From the NCBI GenBank assembly GCA_902801175.1, contig CADCHF010000003.1, positions 43,232 through 107,231 of the forward strand: a stretch of DNA of 64,000 bases. Reading direction: 5' to 3'. The notes under the pieces are model-generated. The model was not told the origin of the DNA. It saw only the letters and a list, made by a program, of their open reading frames with translations, and did not search any database. This document shows positions 42,693 through 51,668 of the stretch, one piece after another. The position numbers and the translations under genes are program-made. Origin of the DNA: an uncultured Coriobacteriaceae bacterium. Its GTDB lineage: Bacteria > Actinomycetota > Coriobacteriia > Coriobacteriales > Atopobiaceae. Position 1 is the first letter of the stretch; each line of letters opens with the position of its first letter.

Positions 42693-43600
42693 GGGACCTT
42701 TCTCGGCTGGAGGCTCTTGCAACGGCCGCAGACGTAGACGTGCAGTTTGACGCAAAGCTGTCATCCTGCACGACCTACCGCATTGGCGGAGAGGCCGATG
42801 CGCTGGTCACCGTGCATAGCTACCAGATGCTCAACCATGTGATCAGGGCGCTCATGGACATTGAGATGCCCTGGGTGGTGCTTGGCAAGGGTTCCAACGT
42901 CCTTGCCTCCGATGACGGCTACCGTGGCTGTGTCATTCGCCTGGGCCGCGAGTTCTCGCGCATGCAGGTGGAGGGCAGCCTCATTACCGCCGGAGCCGCC
43001 GTGCCACTAGCCAAGCTGGTAAACGAGACCCTCACGCAGCGCCTTTCGGGACTTGAGAGCTGCGCGGGAATCCCTGGCACCGTGGGAGGTGCCGTGTCGA
43101 TGGACGCGGGCAGCCGTCATGAGTGGATCGGGCGGTCGGTGCACGACGTGGTCACCTACAGGCCCGGCGTGGGCATGCAGCGCTACGAGCGCCACCAGAT
43201 TGAGTGGGGCTATCGCTGGTGCTCCATTCCCGGCGACGAGATCATCCTCGAGGCCACCTTTGAGCTAAAGCCCTCCACGCGCGAGGCAATTGCCAACGAG
43301 ATGAACCGACGCATGGCTCGTCGCAGGGCGACGCAGCCCATCGGCAAGCCCTGCTGTGGCTCCGTCTTTCGCAATCCGCCCGATCGCTCTGTTGGGGCGC
43401 TTATCGAGGATTGTGGGCTTAAGGGCTACGCGGTTGGCGGTGCGAGCGTGTCAACCGTGCATGCCAACTTTGTTGTCAACAATGGCAACGCCACAGCCAT
43501 AGACGTCGTGCAGGTCATGAACCATGTGCACGACGAAGTGAAGGAGCGCTACGGCATCGACCTCACGCCCGAGGTCAAGTTCTTGGGCTTTGAAGGGTAG
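42689..43600 (+). CDS. murB: UDP-N-acetylenolpyruvoylglucosamine reductase
   Basis: The 303-residue FAD enzyme reduces the enolpyruvyl group to give UDP-MurNAc. It contains TTYRIGGEADALV-like TYRIGGEA, LGKGSNVLASD, CAGIPGTVGGAVSMDAG, GSVFRNPP and a late catalytic-Glu region. The start is a GTG within the end of murC. It lies between murC and ftsQ, as in many Gram-positive and actinobacterial clusters. Confidence 0.95.
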   Translation: MRDLSRLEALATAADVDVQFDAKLSSCTTYRIGGEADALVTVHSYQMLNHVIRALMDIEMPWVVLGKGSNVLASDDGYRGCVIRLGREFSRMQVEGSLITAGAAVPLAKLVNETLTQRLSGLESCAGIPGTVGGAVSMDAGSRHEWIGRSVHDVVTYRPGVGMQRYERHQIEWGYRWCSIPGDEIILEATFELKPSTREAIANEMNRRMARRRATQPIGKPCCGSVFRNPPDRSVGALIEDCGLKGYAVGGASVSTVHANFVVNNGNATAIDVVQVMNHVHDEVKERYGIDLTPEVKFLGFEG

Positions 43601-43605
43601 GAACT

Positions 43606-44730
43606 ATGGTCGACCGTATTCCCACCACACGACTGAGCGGCGAGCGTGTGCTCGATGACGAGGGCGTCTCTGGCGTCCGTCGCTCTGGCGCGCGTGACAG
43701 GCGTCCCATCAGGGCGCTCATCGTCACGTTGGTGATGGTTGCGGTCTTGCTGGTGGTGGCGCTCGTTGGCTTTTTGGTGCTTGCCAACACCCCGGCCTTC
43801 ACCATCGTCTCGATTGATGCCGTGGAGACCGAGCACCTGACTCCCGACAACATCGCCAAGCTTGCAAGCATTGCCGATGGCACCACGCTCCTGACCTTTG
43901 ACGAGGCGCAGATCACCACCAACCTCAAGCGCAACCCGTGGGTGGGGAGCGTCTCGTACACCAGGGAGTTTCCGGACAAGTTGCTCATTGAGGTAACCGA
44001 GCGAAAGGTCGACTGCCTCGTAAAGATGAGCACGGGATCGGTCTGCTGGTGCTTGGGTGATGACGGCGTGTGGATTGAGCCCATCAACCTTACGGTCCTC
44101 GACGGACAGTCGGCTGACGACGTGGCTCTGGCACTCGCGCAGGACATGGGTGCCGTGCTCATCACCGACGTACCCACAGCCATGAGCCCCTCTGCGGGCG
44201 AGGCCGCCACCGACGAGGTGCTCAAGGCCATCGCCCTGTATCGCGAGCAGTTCTCAAAGGAGTTTGTCGCCCAAATCGTGCGCTTCTCCGCCTCGAGCGC
44301 GGAGAGCATCTCGTGTACCCTCAAGAGTGGCGTGGAGGTCTCTCTTGGCGCACCCAACAACATCGACATCAAGGAAGAGGTCGTCACGCAGATACTTGAG
44401 AAGCACCCCAACCAGGTGACCTACATCAACGTTCGTGTGCCTGCCCAGCCGTCATACCGGAAGCTCGGCGTTGAGACCGTGAGCGAGGGGACGGGCGTGA
44501 CCGTTGGCATTGACCCCGATGCCACCACCAGTCCTGCCACCCCTGTTGACTCAACCCAGCAGCAGACGCAGGACTCGACCACGACGGACGCAACCGGAGA
44601 TGGCACCGACGCTACCCAGACCACCCAGGACGGACCTGTGACTGGCGAGGAAGGCACCGACACCGAGGGCATGATTCAGGGCGACGACGGCTACTGGTAC
44701 ACCTACGAGGAGTACTACGGACTCGACTAG
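43606..44730 (+). CDS. ftsQ: Cell division protein FtsQ/DivIB
   Basis: The 374-residue protein has a basic cytoplasmic segment (1-40), one transmembrane helix (about 42-63), a POTRA domain (FTIVSIDAVETEHLTPDNI onward, about 64-135) and a beta domain. A Thr/Asp/Gln-rich tail of about 70 residues ends the protein, longer than in most FtsQ proteins. It scaffolds FtsL/FtsW/FtsI at the septum. The ATG at 43606 is five bases after murB with GGTAGG upstream. Confidence 0.9.
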   Translation: MVDRIPTTRLSGERVLDDEGVSGVRRSGARDRRPIRALIVTLVMVAVLLVVALVGFLVLANTPAFTIVSIDAVETEHLTPDNIAKLASIADGTTLLTFDEAQITTNLKRNPWVGSVSYTREFPDKLLIEVTERKVDCLVKMSTGSVCWCLGDDGVWIEPINLTVLDGQSADDVALALAQDMGAVLITDVPTAMSPSAGEAATDEVLKAIALYREQFSKEFVAQIVRFSASSAESISCTLKSGVEVSLGAPNNIDIKEEVVTQILEKHPNQVTYINVRVPAQPSYRKLGVETVSEGTGVTVGIDPDATTSPATPVDSTQQQTQDSTTTDATGDGTDATQTTQDGPVTGEEGTDTEGMIQGDDGYWYTYEEYYGLD

Positions 44731-44866
44731 GTGAGCCGCCGCCTGGCGCAGGCGTGCCTGCCCTTGCGACGCCGGCAGGGGAGAGGGGCGGCCTGAGGGT
44801 GAGCTTTCAAGGCTCCCCAAACCCTCGCAATAGTGCAAGAAACCTTGAGGCTTCTTGGCCAAAACC

Positions 44867-44929
44867 TTCAACTTGAGACCTTGAACGTACGAGATAATGC
44901 AGGTGAGTTGGGGTGGACCTCAAGTTGAA
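44867..44929. promoter_or_regulatory. 11-bp perfect inverted repeat upstream of the ftsZ promoter
   Basis: TTCAACTTGAG (44867-44877) and CTCAAGTTGAA (44919-44929) are perfect inverse copies 41 bases apart, about 67 bases before the -35 box. It may be a regulator-binding site pair; no known family is implied. Confidence 0.45.
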
Positions 44930-44995
44930 CTCGAAAGTTTGAATCAGGTGAAAAATAGCCTTTTAACTGGGCTTTCCACATTCACCACATTTTTG

Positions 44996-45025
44996 TTGAC
45001 GAAACTCAAATCGTTGTGTAAAGAT
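44996..45025 (+). promoter_or_regulatory. Promoter for ftsZ
   Basis: TTGACG (44996-45001), a 17-base spacer and TAAAGA (45019-45024) give a good housekeeping-type promoter 240 bases before ftsZ. It separates ftsZ transcription from the mur genes. Confidence 0.65.
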
Positions 45026-45263
45026 AACGCGCTTAAAAGCAGGCATAGGGTTTAACCTGAGGTTTAGGGTTTTACCTGCCTGTTGAGGGCAGGCAACCGA
45101 CGAACCAAAAGGCCAGCGAGAAACGCACCACCCTTGCACCAGCACACGTCAGGATTGCGCTAGTAACGAAAGGGGGCCGCTCCGCCCGGAGAGGTCCCGA
45201 GGCACCACGACCGCACGGAGAGGCGGGAAGACCGCCGGACCACAGGCCCCACGAGGAGGAACA

Positions 45264-46361
45264 ATGAACGACAACGACATCACCAGCAACTACCTTGCAG
45301 TCATCAAGGTCGTTGGTGTTGGTGGCGGCGGAACCAACGCCGTCAATCGCATGATCGAGGAGGGCATCCGCGGCGTTGAGTTTGTCGCCATTAACACCGA
45401 TGCTCAGGCCCTCGCCATCTCCGACGCCGACATCAAGGTGCACATTGGCACCGACATCACCAAGGGCCTGGGTGCAGGCGCCCGTCCTGAGGTTGGTGCC
45501 GAGGCGGCAGAGGACAGCCGCGACGAGATCAAGCGCGCTCTTGCCGGCGCCGACATGGTCTTCATCACCGCTGGTGAGGGTGGCGGCACGGGCACCGGCG
45601 CCGCTCCCGTTGTTGCTGACATCTCCAAGAACGACGTGGGCGCCCTTACCGTTGGCGTCGTCACCAAGCCGTTCACCTTTGAGGGCCGCAGGCGCGCCCA
45701 GTCCGCCCAGGGCGGCATCGAGACGCTCTCCCAGAACGTCGACACGCTGATCGTCATTCCCAACGACCGCCTGCTCGACCTCTCCGAGAAGAAGACCACC
45801 ATGCTCGAGGCCTTCCGCATGGCCGACGACGTGCTGTGCCAGGGCACCCAGGGCATCACCGACCTGATCACGGTCCCCGGCCTGATCAACCTCGACTTTG
45901 CAGACGTCTGCACCATCATGAAGGGCTCCGGCACCGCAATGATGGGCATTGGCACCGCCTCTGGCGACAACCGCGCCGCAGAGGCCGCCCAGGAGGCCAT
46001 CTCCAGCCCGCTGCTCGAGACCGCTTGCGACGGCGCCACCCGCGTCCTGCTTTCGGTTGCCGGCAACAAGGACCTTGGCATCCAAGAGATCAACGACGCC
46101 GCCGACCTCGTGGCCAAGAACGTCGACGAGGACGCCACGATCATCTTTGGTACCGTCGTTGACGAGTCTCTGGGCGACCAGGTGCGCGTCACCGTCATCG
46201 CCACGGGCTTCAACGAGTCCGGCTCCCAGTCGTCGATCTCGTTCTCGGCTCCCGAGCGTCGTGAGTCCCGTCCTGCCGCCCCCGCGCGTGACACCCGCGG
46301 CTCCCAGGGCTCCTCGCAGGCGTTTGACATTCCCGACTTCCTGAAGCGCAGCCGCCTCTAA
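45264..46361 (+). CDS. ftsZ: Cell division protein FtsZ
   Basis: The 365-residue tubulin-like GTPase forms the Z ring. It has [14 protein letters not shown], the tubulin signature [14 protein letters not shown], and the late NKDLG loop. A C-terminal conserved peptide ([10 protein letters not shown]) for partner binding is intact. GAGGAGGA precedes the ATG. ftsA is absent, consistent with SepF being the membrane anchor. The stop overlaps the next ATG by one base (TAATG at 46359-46363). Confidence 0.97.
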   Translation: MNDNDITSNYLAVIKVVGVGGGGTNAVNRMIEEGIRGVEFVAINTDAQALAISDADIKVHIGTDITKGLGAGARPEVGAEAAEDSRDEIKRALAGADMVFITAGEGGGTGTGAAPVVADISKNDVGALTVGVVTKPFTFEGRRRAQSAQGGIETLSQNVDTLIVIPNDRLLDLSEKKTTMLEAFRMADDVLCQGTQGITDLITVPGLINLDFADVCTIMKGSGTAMMGIGTASGDNRAAEAAQEAISSPLLETACDGATRVLLSVAGNKDLGIQEINDAADLVAKNVDEDATIIFGTVVDESLGDQVRVTVIATGFNESGSQSSISFSAPERRESRPAAPARDTRGSQGSSQAFDIPDFLKRSRL

Positions 46362-47167
46362 TGGCCACGGCAGCACATCTCACCCGCTACGCCTCGCAGG
46401 ACGTGACCCTTCTCGGCGACGCTCGTCGTCCGGGCGGGGTCACGCTCGCGTTCACCGAGCGCACGGGCGGCGTCTCGAAGGCGCCGTTCACGTCGCTCAA
46501 CCTCGGCGCGGACTGCGGCGACAGCGAGCGGGATGTGCTTGCAAACCGCCGGCTCGTGCTTGACGCGCTTGGGGTGGGGGAGCTGGCCGGGCGTCTGGTG
46601 AACCCGCTGCAGGTGCATGGGACCACGGTCGTCACGATTGACTCCGCCGCGCCGGACGACGTTGCCAGCGCACGGCGCCTTGCCCGTGAGGGCGCCGACG
46701 CCATCGTGTGCACGGCGGCTGACGTTCCCGTGCTCCTCTGCTACGCCGACTGCGTGCCCGTCATCCTGGCTGCCACTGGCGGCTTTGCGGTGGTGCACTC
46801 TGGCTGGCGCGGCACGATTGGCCGCATCTCGCAGAAGGCGACCGAGGAGCTCTGTCGCGAGACCGGTTGCGAGCCGAGCGAGCTTGTGGCCCACATTGGC
46901 CCGCACATTGGGCGTGACGACTACGAGGTTTCGGCCGACTTGGCCGAGCGCTTCGTGGCCTCCTTTGGGCAGGAGGTGGCGCCCGACGGAAGGCACCTCG
47001 ACCTTGGTCTGGCTGTGCGAAAGACCCTGATCGAGTCTGGTATTAATTCCGAGGCGATAGGGGACGAGCTGCCCTCGACCGCCTCTTGCACTGACCGTTT
47101 CTACTCGTATCGCGCAGAGGGCGGCAAGTGTGGCCGCCATGGTGCGATTGCCGTGCTGCATGCGTAA
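46361..47167 (+). CDS. pgeF: PgeF/YfiH family (polyphenol oxidase fold) protein
   Basis: The 268-residue protein has LVNPLQVHGTTVV, CTAADVPVLLCYADCVPVI, VVHSGWRGTIGRI and HIGPHIGRDDYEV, which carry the conserved His/Cys cluster of the DUF152 family. Some members edit peptidoglycan precursors by removing misincorporated serine (PgeF); others were called laccases. It starts on the ftsZ stop, as in many Gram-positives. Function is inferred from family and context. Confidence 0.88.
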   Translation: MATAAHLTRYASQDVTLLGDARRPGGVTLAFTERTGGVSKAPFTSLNLGADCGDSERDVLANRRLVLDALGVGELAGRLVNPLQVHGTTVVTIDSAAPDDVASARRLAREGADAIVCTAADVPVLLCYADCVPVILAATGGFAVVHSGWRGTIGRISQKATEELCRETGCEPSELVAHIGPHIGRDDYEVSADLAERFVASFGQEVAPDGRHLDLGLAVRKTLIESGINSEAIGDELPSTASCTDRFYSYRAEGGKCGRHGAIAVLHA

Positions 47168-47181
47168 GGAGGTGAGCCCAG

Positions 47182-47916
47182 ATGGATCTTGCTGAGATGA
47201 ACGAGTACGAGGCATTTGTTGCCGGTCGCCGCGAGGCAATCCTCGAGAGGCTTGCGCAGGCTGCGACGGCATCCGGCAGGACTCGTGACGATGTCACGGT
47301 GCTTGCCGTGTCCAAGACCGTGAGCGCAAACGAGGTTCTCTGCGCTTGGCATGCGGGCTATCGCGCCTTTGGCGAGAACCGCCCGCAGGAGCTGCGCCGC
47401 AAGGCAGATGCCATCGACAGCACCCCCGAGATGGCTGGCGCTCGCCTCGACATGATCGGCAACCTGCAGACCAACAAGATCAACCAGGTCCTTGGTTGCG
47501 CCGAGCTCATCCACTCGGTCTCGTCGCTGCACCTTGCCGAGGCTATCTCAAAGCGAGCGCTCGCAAAGGGGCTCGTTGCCAAGGTGCTGCTCGAGGTCAA
47601 CGTGAGCGGGGAGGAGTCCAAGAGCGGCTTCTCGCCAGCGCTTGTGACCGAGCAGCTCGACGAGATGCTCGCTCTGCCGGGCCTTGCGCTGGAGGGCCTC
47701 ATGACAATGGCACCCGCCAACGACCCCAGTGAGGCTCGCCGTACCTTTAGCGGCCTGCGCGAGCTGCGCGAGGACCTTCGTGGGCGGAGCGGACGTTCCC
47801 TCGACGTGCTGTCGATGGGTATGAGTGACGATTTTGGCATTGCCGTCGAGGAGGGTTCGACCCTCATCAGGTTGGGTAGGGTCGTGTTCGACCCGTCGCA
47901 TCCGCTCGGCGAGTAG
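47182..47916 (+). CDS. YggS-type pyridoxal phosphate-binding protein
   Basis: The 244-residue PLPBP/YggS protein has VLAVSKTVS with PLP Lys45, FGENRPQEL, MIGNLQTNK, VLLEVNVSGEESKSGF and LSMGMSDDFGIAVEEGSTLIRLG. The family maintains PLP homeostasis without known catalysis. A GGAGGT site lies upstream. The place between pgeF and sepF is standard in Gram-positives. Confidence 0.93.
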   Translation: MDLAEMNEYEAFVAGRREAILERLAQAATASGRTRDDVTVLAVSKTVSANEVLCAWHAGYRAFGENRPQELRRKADAIDSTPEMAGARLDMIGNLQTNKINQVLGCAELIHSVSSLHLAEAISKRALAKGLVAKVLLEVNVSGEESKSGFSPALVTEQLDEMLALPGLALEGLMTMAPANDPSEARRTFSGLRELREDLRGRSGRSLDVLSMGMSDDFGIAVEEGSTLIRLGRVVFDPSHPLGE

Positions 47917-47973
47917 ATAGCACTAAACGGCATTGACCGTGCCCGTTGGGCACCTAAGAGAAAGGCACATGAC

Positions 47974-48546
47974 ATGGGCTTCCTCGACAATCTTAAGGAC
48001 AGGCTTCTCGGCGGCTCCGAGGACGATTACTACGACGACTACGAGGACGACTACGAGGACGAAGAGGAGGAGCAACAGAGCACGGGCATCCTTGGCAACA
48101 CCCGTCGCCCCGAGGCCGACAGCGTCTCCGTCTACACCCGCTCCGGCCGTCCCCTGAAGGAGAGCACCCCCACCTACGAGCCCGAGCGCCGCTCCTATAG
48201 CAGCGACCGCTACGAGAGCCGCTACGACTCCTATGAGTCCGAGACTCCTACCACTCACGTCTCTTCTGGCCAGCTTCCTCCGTACGTGCTGCGTCCGGTT
48301 GCCTACGACGACGTCCAGTCGGTCGTTCGCCGCGTGCGCACCAACCAGCCGGTGGTGCTGGTCTTCAAGCAGACCGACATCGAGGTCGCCAAGCGCATCC
48401 TCGACTTCTGCTTTGGCCTCTCGTTTGGCATCAACGGCTCTGTCGAGGAGCTCGGCGACCGTGCGTTTGCCGTGCTGCCCGCAGGCATCAGCCTGACCCA
48501 GGCCGACATCGACCGCCTTGTTGCCGACGGCACCATTACGAGGTAG
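47974..48546 (+). CDS. sepF: Cell division protein SepF
   Basis: The 190-residue protein has an amphipathic N-terminus (MGFLDNLKDRLLGG) for membrane binding, an acidic Asp/Tyr/Glu-rich linker (about 15-110) and the SepF core YDDVQSVVRRVRTNQPVVL, followed by KRILDFCFGLSFGINGSVEEL-type sequence. SepF tethers FtsZ to the membrane in bacteria without FtsA. AGAGAAAGG lies upstream. proC begins four bases after its stop. Confidence 0.95.
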   Translation: MGFLDNLKDRLLGGSEDDYYDDYEDDYEDEEEEQQSTGILGNTRRPEADSVSVYTRSGRPLKESTPTYEPERRSYSSDRYESRYDSYESETPTTHVSSGQLPPYVLRPVAYDDVQSVVRRVRTNQPVVLVFKQTDIEVAKRILDFCFGLSFGINGSVEELGDRAFAVLPAGISLTQADIDRLVADGTITR

Positions 48547-48550
48547 CGCG

Positions 48551-49360
48551 ATGGGAAGTCTAGGGGCAAGCGTAGGAGTCATTGGCGCAGGATCGATGGG
48601 TGGGGCCATCGTGCGCGGACTCATTGCGTCGGGCGCGCTTGACCCGACGGAGGCCGCTGCGGCAGACCCGAGCGCCGTTGTGCTCGAGCCGCTGGCCGCC
48701 GAGGGCGTGCGCTGCGTGACCGACGCCTCCGAGCTTGTGGCGCTGGGGACCGATGTGGTGGTGCTTGCGGTCAAGCCGCAGGTGCTGCCGCAGGTCGTGG
48801 CACCCCTTGTAGACGCACTAGCGGGCAGGCTCGTGGTGTCCATCGCCGCCGGTGTCACGCTCGACACCCTTGGGACGTTGATGCCGACCTCCCGCGTGGT
48901 CCGTGTGATGCCCAACCTTCCGTTGCAGGTGCTCTCGGGCGCAACGGCCGTGTGCCCTGGCGCAAGCGCCTCGGCAGACGACGGCGAGCTGGTGCGTCGC
49001 ATGTTTGCGGCGCTTGGTTCGGCGCAGGTCATGAACGAGCACCAGCTCGATGTGGCTGGCGCGGTGACCGGCTGTGGCCCGGCGTACTTTGCCCTGTTCG
49101 TTGATGACCTCGTGCGCGCCGGCGTGCGTGCTGGGCTCCCCGCGGCAGGCTGCCGCGAGATGGTGCTCAACACCATGCGTGGCGTGGCGCAGCAGCTGCT
49201 CGACTCTGGCGAGCACCCGCGTGTCTACATGGAGAAGGTCACCTCTCCCGGCGGCACGACGGCTGTTGGCCTGCAGGCTATGGAGGGCTACCTGTTTGAC
49301 GCGGCTAACGACGCCGTGGATGCGGCTCTTGAGCGCACCCGCGAACTGGCGGAGGGTTAG
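48551..49360 (+). CDS. proC: Pyrroline-5-carboxylate reductase
   Basis: The 269-residue enzyme completes proline biosynthesis. It has the Rossmann motif VGVIGAGSMGGAIVRGL, AVKPQVL, RVMPNLPLQVLSGATA and TSPGGTTAVGLQAM near the C-terminus. The ATG at 48551 has GAGGT upstream; an earlier in-frame ATG (48518) lies in sepF. It sits among division genes, as seen in several actinobacteria. Confidence 0.94.
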   Translation: MGSLGASVGVIGAGSMGGAIVRGLIASGALDPTEAAAADPSAVVLEPLAAEGVRCVTDASELVALGTDVVVLAVKPQVLPQVVAPLVDALAGRLVVSIAAGVTLDTLGTLMPTSRVVRVMPNLPLQVLSGATAVCPGASASADDGELVRRMFAALGSAQVMNEHQLDVAGAVTGCGPAYFALFVDDLVRAGVRAGLPAAGCREMVLNTMRGVAQQLLDSGEHPRVYMEKVTSPGGTTAVGLQAMEGYLFDAANDAVDAALERTRELAEG

Positions 49361-49362
49361 TC

Positions 49363-49623
49363 ATGCGGCTTGGGTATCTTCTTTATAGGCTGATCGATTT
49401 CTACGAGCTGCTCATTCTTGCCGAATGCATCCTCTCGTGGTTTCCCACCGAGGGTGTTTTGGGCGACATCTACGAGGCTCTCCGCCGACTAACCGACCCC
49501 TTTGTGGATATCTTTCGCAAGCTTATCCCCATGGCCGGCGGAGGCCCCGTTAGAGTCGACTTCTCACCGATGATTGCCATCATCGTACTGGACCTAATCA
49601 AACGTCTTGTCATATCACTGTAA
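49363..49623 (+). CDS. YggT family membrane protein
   Basis: The 86-residue protein has two transmembrane helices (about 10-27 and 66-84) and the family signature YELLILAECILSWFP, with LRRLTDPFVDIFRKLIP. The family's function is unclear. It is two bases after proC and before divIVA, the usual Gram-positive position; a role near the division site is inferred from context only. Confidence 0.9.
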   Translation: MRLGYLLYRLIDFYELLILAECILSWFPTEGVLGDIYEALRRLTDPFVDIFRKLIPMAGGGPVRVDFSPMIAIIVLDLIKRLVISL

Positions 49624-49634
49624 TTAAAGATGGG

Positions 49635-49640
49635 TATACT
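49635..49640 (+). promoter_or_regulatory. Possible -10 box for divIVA
   Basis: TATACT lies 57 bases before divIVA. A TTGTCA at 49607-49612 is 22 bases away, too far for a standard -35. Confidence 0.35.
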
Positions 49641-49697
49641 GTTGGCACGTAGTCTTAACGCGGACGCAGCCGACTCATAGTTGAAAGGGAGCACATC

Positions 49698-50384
49698 ATG
49701 GCTATTACTCCGAACGACATCGAGCAGAAGACCTTCTCAGAGGCCAAGAAGCATGGCTACGAGACCGAGGAAGTTGACGAGTTTCTCGACCTTCTCTCCG
49801 CTGAGGTCGACGCAATGCTCAAGAAGATCAAGGAGCTCAAGGACCGCCTGACCGCCTCCGAGCAGCAGAACGCGGCTGCCCAGGCGCAGATCTCGCAGCT
49901 CAAGGAGCAGGTCGCAAACGCCGCCTCTGCCGCTCCCGTTATGCAGCCCACCGCGCCGCAGGCCTCTTCGCTCTCCGCTTCCGAGAGCCAGATCTCTCGC
50001 GTGCTCATCATTGCCCAGCAGAGCGCCGACCAGCTCGTTGAGGATGCTCGCAACAACGCCGAGAACATCCGCAACGAGGCCGACCGCAAGGCCCGCGAGG
50101 TCATCCGCCAGGCCCTGGCCGAGAAGCAGAACGAGCTCGACGAGATCGACCGCCTCAAGCAGTCGCGCGAGGACTTCCGCTCCGAGTACAAGAAGCTCCT
50201 GCAGCACTTCATGGACGACGCCGACGCCGTGTTCCCCGAGCAGACGCTGACCGCTCCCTCGGGCTCCTCTTACTCCAAGCCCGCTCCTCAGGCCGCCCCG
50301 AGCGCCACGGTGTACGCTCCCGCTCCGGTCGCACAGCCCAAGGCTGCCATGGACGACTTCGACGACTTTGGCGATCTTGACTAA
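49698..50384 (+). CDS. divIVA: DivIVA cell pole/septum protein
   Basis: The 228-residue coiled-coil protein has the DivIVA N-terminus with ITPNDIEQKTFSEAKKHGY and EEVDEFLDLLSAEVD, two coiled-coil stretches (about 30-75 and 105-160), and a Pro/Ala-rich tail ending in DDFDDFGDLD. In actinobacteria DivIVA (Wag31) marks poles and guides wall growth. AAAGGGAG precedes the ATG. A terminator follows. Confidence 0.94.
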   Translation: MAITPNDIEQKTFSEAKKHGYETEEVDEFLDLLSAEVDAMLKKIKELKDRLTASEQQNAAAQAQISQLKEQVANAASAAPVMQPTAPQASSLSASESQISRVLIIAQQSADQLVEDARNNAENIRNEADRKAREVIRQALAEKQNELDEIDRLKQSREDFRSEYKKLLQHFMDDADAVFPEQTLTAPSGSSYSKPAPQAAPSATVYAPAPVAQPKAAMDDFDDFGDLD

Positions 50385-50420
50385 GGTCCCAAAGAGTCAG
50401 ATTCATCTTGCATAGCTTGA

Positions 50421-50454
50421 AGCCCGGTGCCACGTGCACCGGGCTTTTTCTTTT
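50421..50454 (+). terminator. Terminator after divIVA
   Basis: AGCCCGGTGC (50421-50430) pairs perfectly with GCACCGGGCT (50436-50445), followed by TTTTTCTTTT. It is strong and ends the dcw-associated block. Confidence 0.9.
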
Positions 50455-50504
50455 CCGACAACGTGGAGGTTCTCCCTGTTCGAATCGCATCTCGGCAACA
50501 TGGT

Positions 50505-51668
50505 TCAAGCGGAGTGACTGCTGGCTGCGATACGCTTGCTGCCTTGGTAGCGCTCCGGCACGGATGGAGTGGCACCTGTCAGGCTCTCGTCAAGTTCGCT
50601 CAGACCCGCCCAGAAGCGTTTGGGCATCCAGCTGACGCGCAGGTCGTAACCGCGCTGGCTCCGGTCGCGACCTGGCGTGGTGGTACCGCGGTAGAAGCGC
50701 TGCCACATGGCGCGCACGTAGAGCTCGTCGTCGGCAAGGTCCCTGCGTGACCCGATGCTTTGGGCGAGCTCCCTGTCAAGTCGCATGATGCTACATGTGC
50801 GCGAGCCCTCCTCGTGGAATGCCGCCACCAGGTGGCTCGGATCCACGAGACAGAAGCGCTCGGTGCCCATGCGTTGGGCAAAGTGTGGGGCAACGAGGGG
50901 AATAGTGTCGGCTTTTGGCGCGAAGCTTGCGATGAATGACCCGTCGGACATGTGCGAGAAGCGCACGAACTGCCGTGTGTGCTCGCATTCGCCAACAACG
51001 CTGCGCGCGAGGTCGTTAAAGGCAGCTACGCGCTCGTCGGCAATCATCTCGAGGACCCTCGGACCAACGGAGAAGCCAAGCCGCAGGTAGCGTCCTACTG
51101 CCTGCGGCATGGAGGGGTCGTCTGACGCGCAGGCATACACGAGCCTGCTCACGGCGACCGATGAGCAGCTGCTTGGGCACTTGCCGGGTTTGAGGTGCGT
51201 GCAGCGCGCGGACACGTGACGACAGAAGCCTTCGAGCACGCGTCGGGCAAAGTCGACAGTTCCTGGCTCGGCGGTGCTTGGTGCCATCACCACCTCCTCA
51301 CCCAAGCGTGGCTGTAGGTGGCAGTTTGTGACAAGGCGAAACTCGCCCTCATGCGCGCGGGCAAGATAGGTGATTCCCGTGGCGGCGAGTACGCCTTCGA
51401 GCGACGGATCGCAGGCTATTAGCACGGGGAGTCCCAAGTCGAGCGAGTGGGTCACTTGGCTTGCCACCTCGCGTACGGCAGCGGGAGTGTCGTCAGACGC
51501 GGCAGGCTCCGGTCGCGCGAGCGAGGCTCCTTCGCTTGCGCAAGTTCCTGCAACACCAAACAGGTCGTGGTTGGCCGTTGCTATGGCTCTGCCCTGCCAC
51601 CCGCTAAAAGAGGGTGAGCTGCCCTTCGACAGCTCGGCGCGTTGCGTTGTATCTGCTCTGCTTGGCAT
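50505..51668 (-). CDS. DUF4130 (TIGR03915-type) DNA metabolism protein
   Basis: The 387-residue protein resembles the TIGR03915 family: LPVLIACDPSLEGVLAATGITYLA (about residues 79-102), RRVLEGFC, and a C-terminal DUF4130 region with FSHMSDGSFIASFAPKAD, WQRFYRGTTT and PKRFWAGL. Family members are always found beside a radical SAM partner, here the upstream gene, and are predicted uracil-DNA-glycosylase-like repair proteins. About 78 residues precede the usual start, and the chosen ATG at 51668 makes the gene overlap its partner by 65 bases; a GTG start further in is possible. It is probably cotranscribed from the LexA-type promoter. Confidence 0.82.
   Translation of the reverse strand: MPSRADTTQRAELSKGSSPSFSGWQGRAIATANHDLFGVAGTCASEGASLARPEPAASDDTPAAVREVASQVTHSLDLGLPVLIACDPSLEGVLAATGITYLARAHEGEFRLVTNCHLQPRLGEEVVMAPSTAEPGTVDFARRVLEGFCRHVSARCTHLKPGKCPSSCSSVAVSRLVYACASDDPSMPQAVGRYLRLGFSVGPRVLEMIADERVAAFNDLARSVVGECEHTRQFVRFSHMSDGSFIASFAPKADTIPLVAPHFAQRMGTERFCLVDPSHLVAAFHEEGSRTCSIMRLDRELAQSIGSRRDLADDELYVRAMWQRFYRGTTTPGRDRSQRGYDLRVSWMPKRFWAGLSELDESLTGATPSVPERYQGSKRIAASSHSA

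Larger units (their letters stand above)
44731..45263. other. ftsZ leader region
   Basis: The 533-base region before ftsZ has no gene. Early on, CCTGCC and GGCAGG arms (about 44757-44778) can form a hairpin without a T-run. It contains the inverted repeat at 44867-44929, the promoter at 44996-45024, and a further hairpin TGCCTG-TTGAGGG-CAGGCA near 45077-45095 within the leader RNA. A long leader at ftsZ is often regulatory. Confidence 0.55.

Noticed and set aside
50676..50696. T-box-like GGTGGTACCGCGG
   Set aside because: It lies inside the coding sequence of the DUF4130 gene on the other strand and has no stem I or specifier loop upstream.
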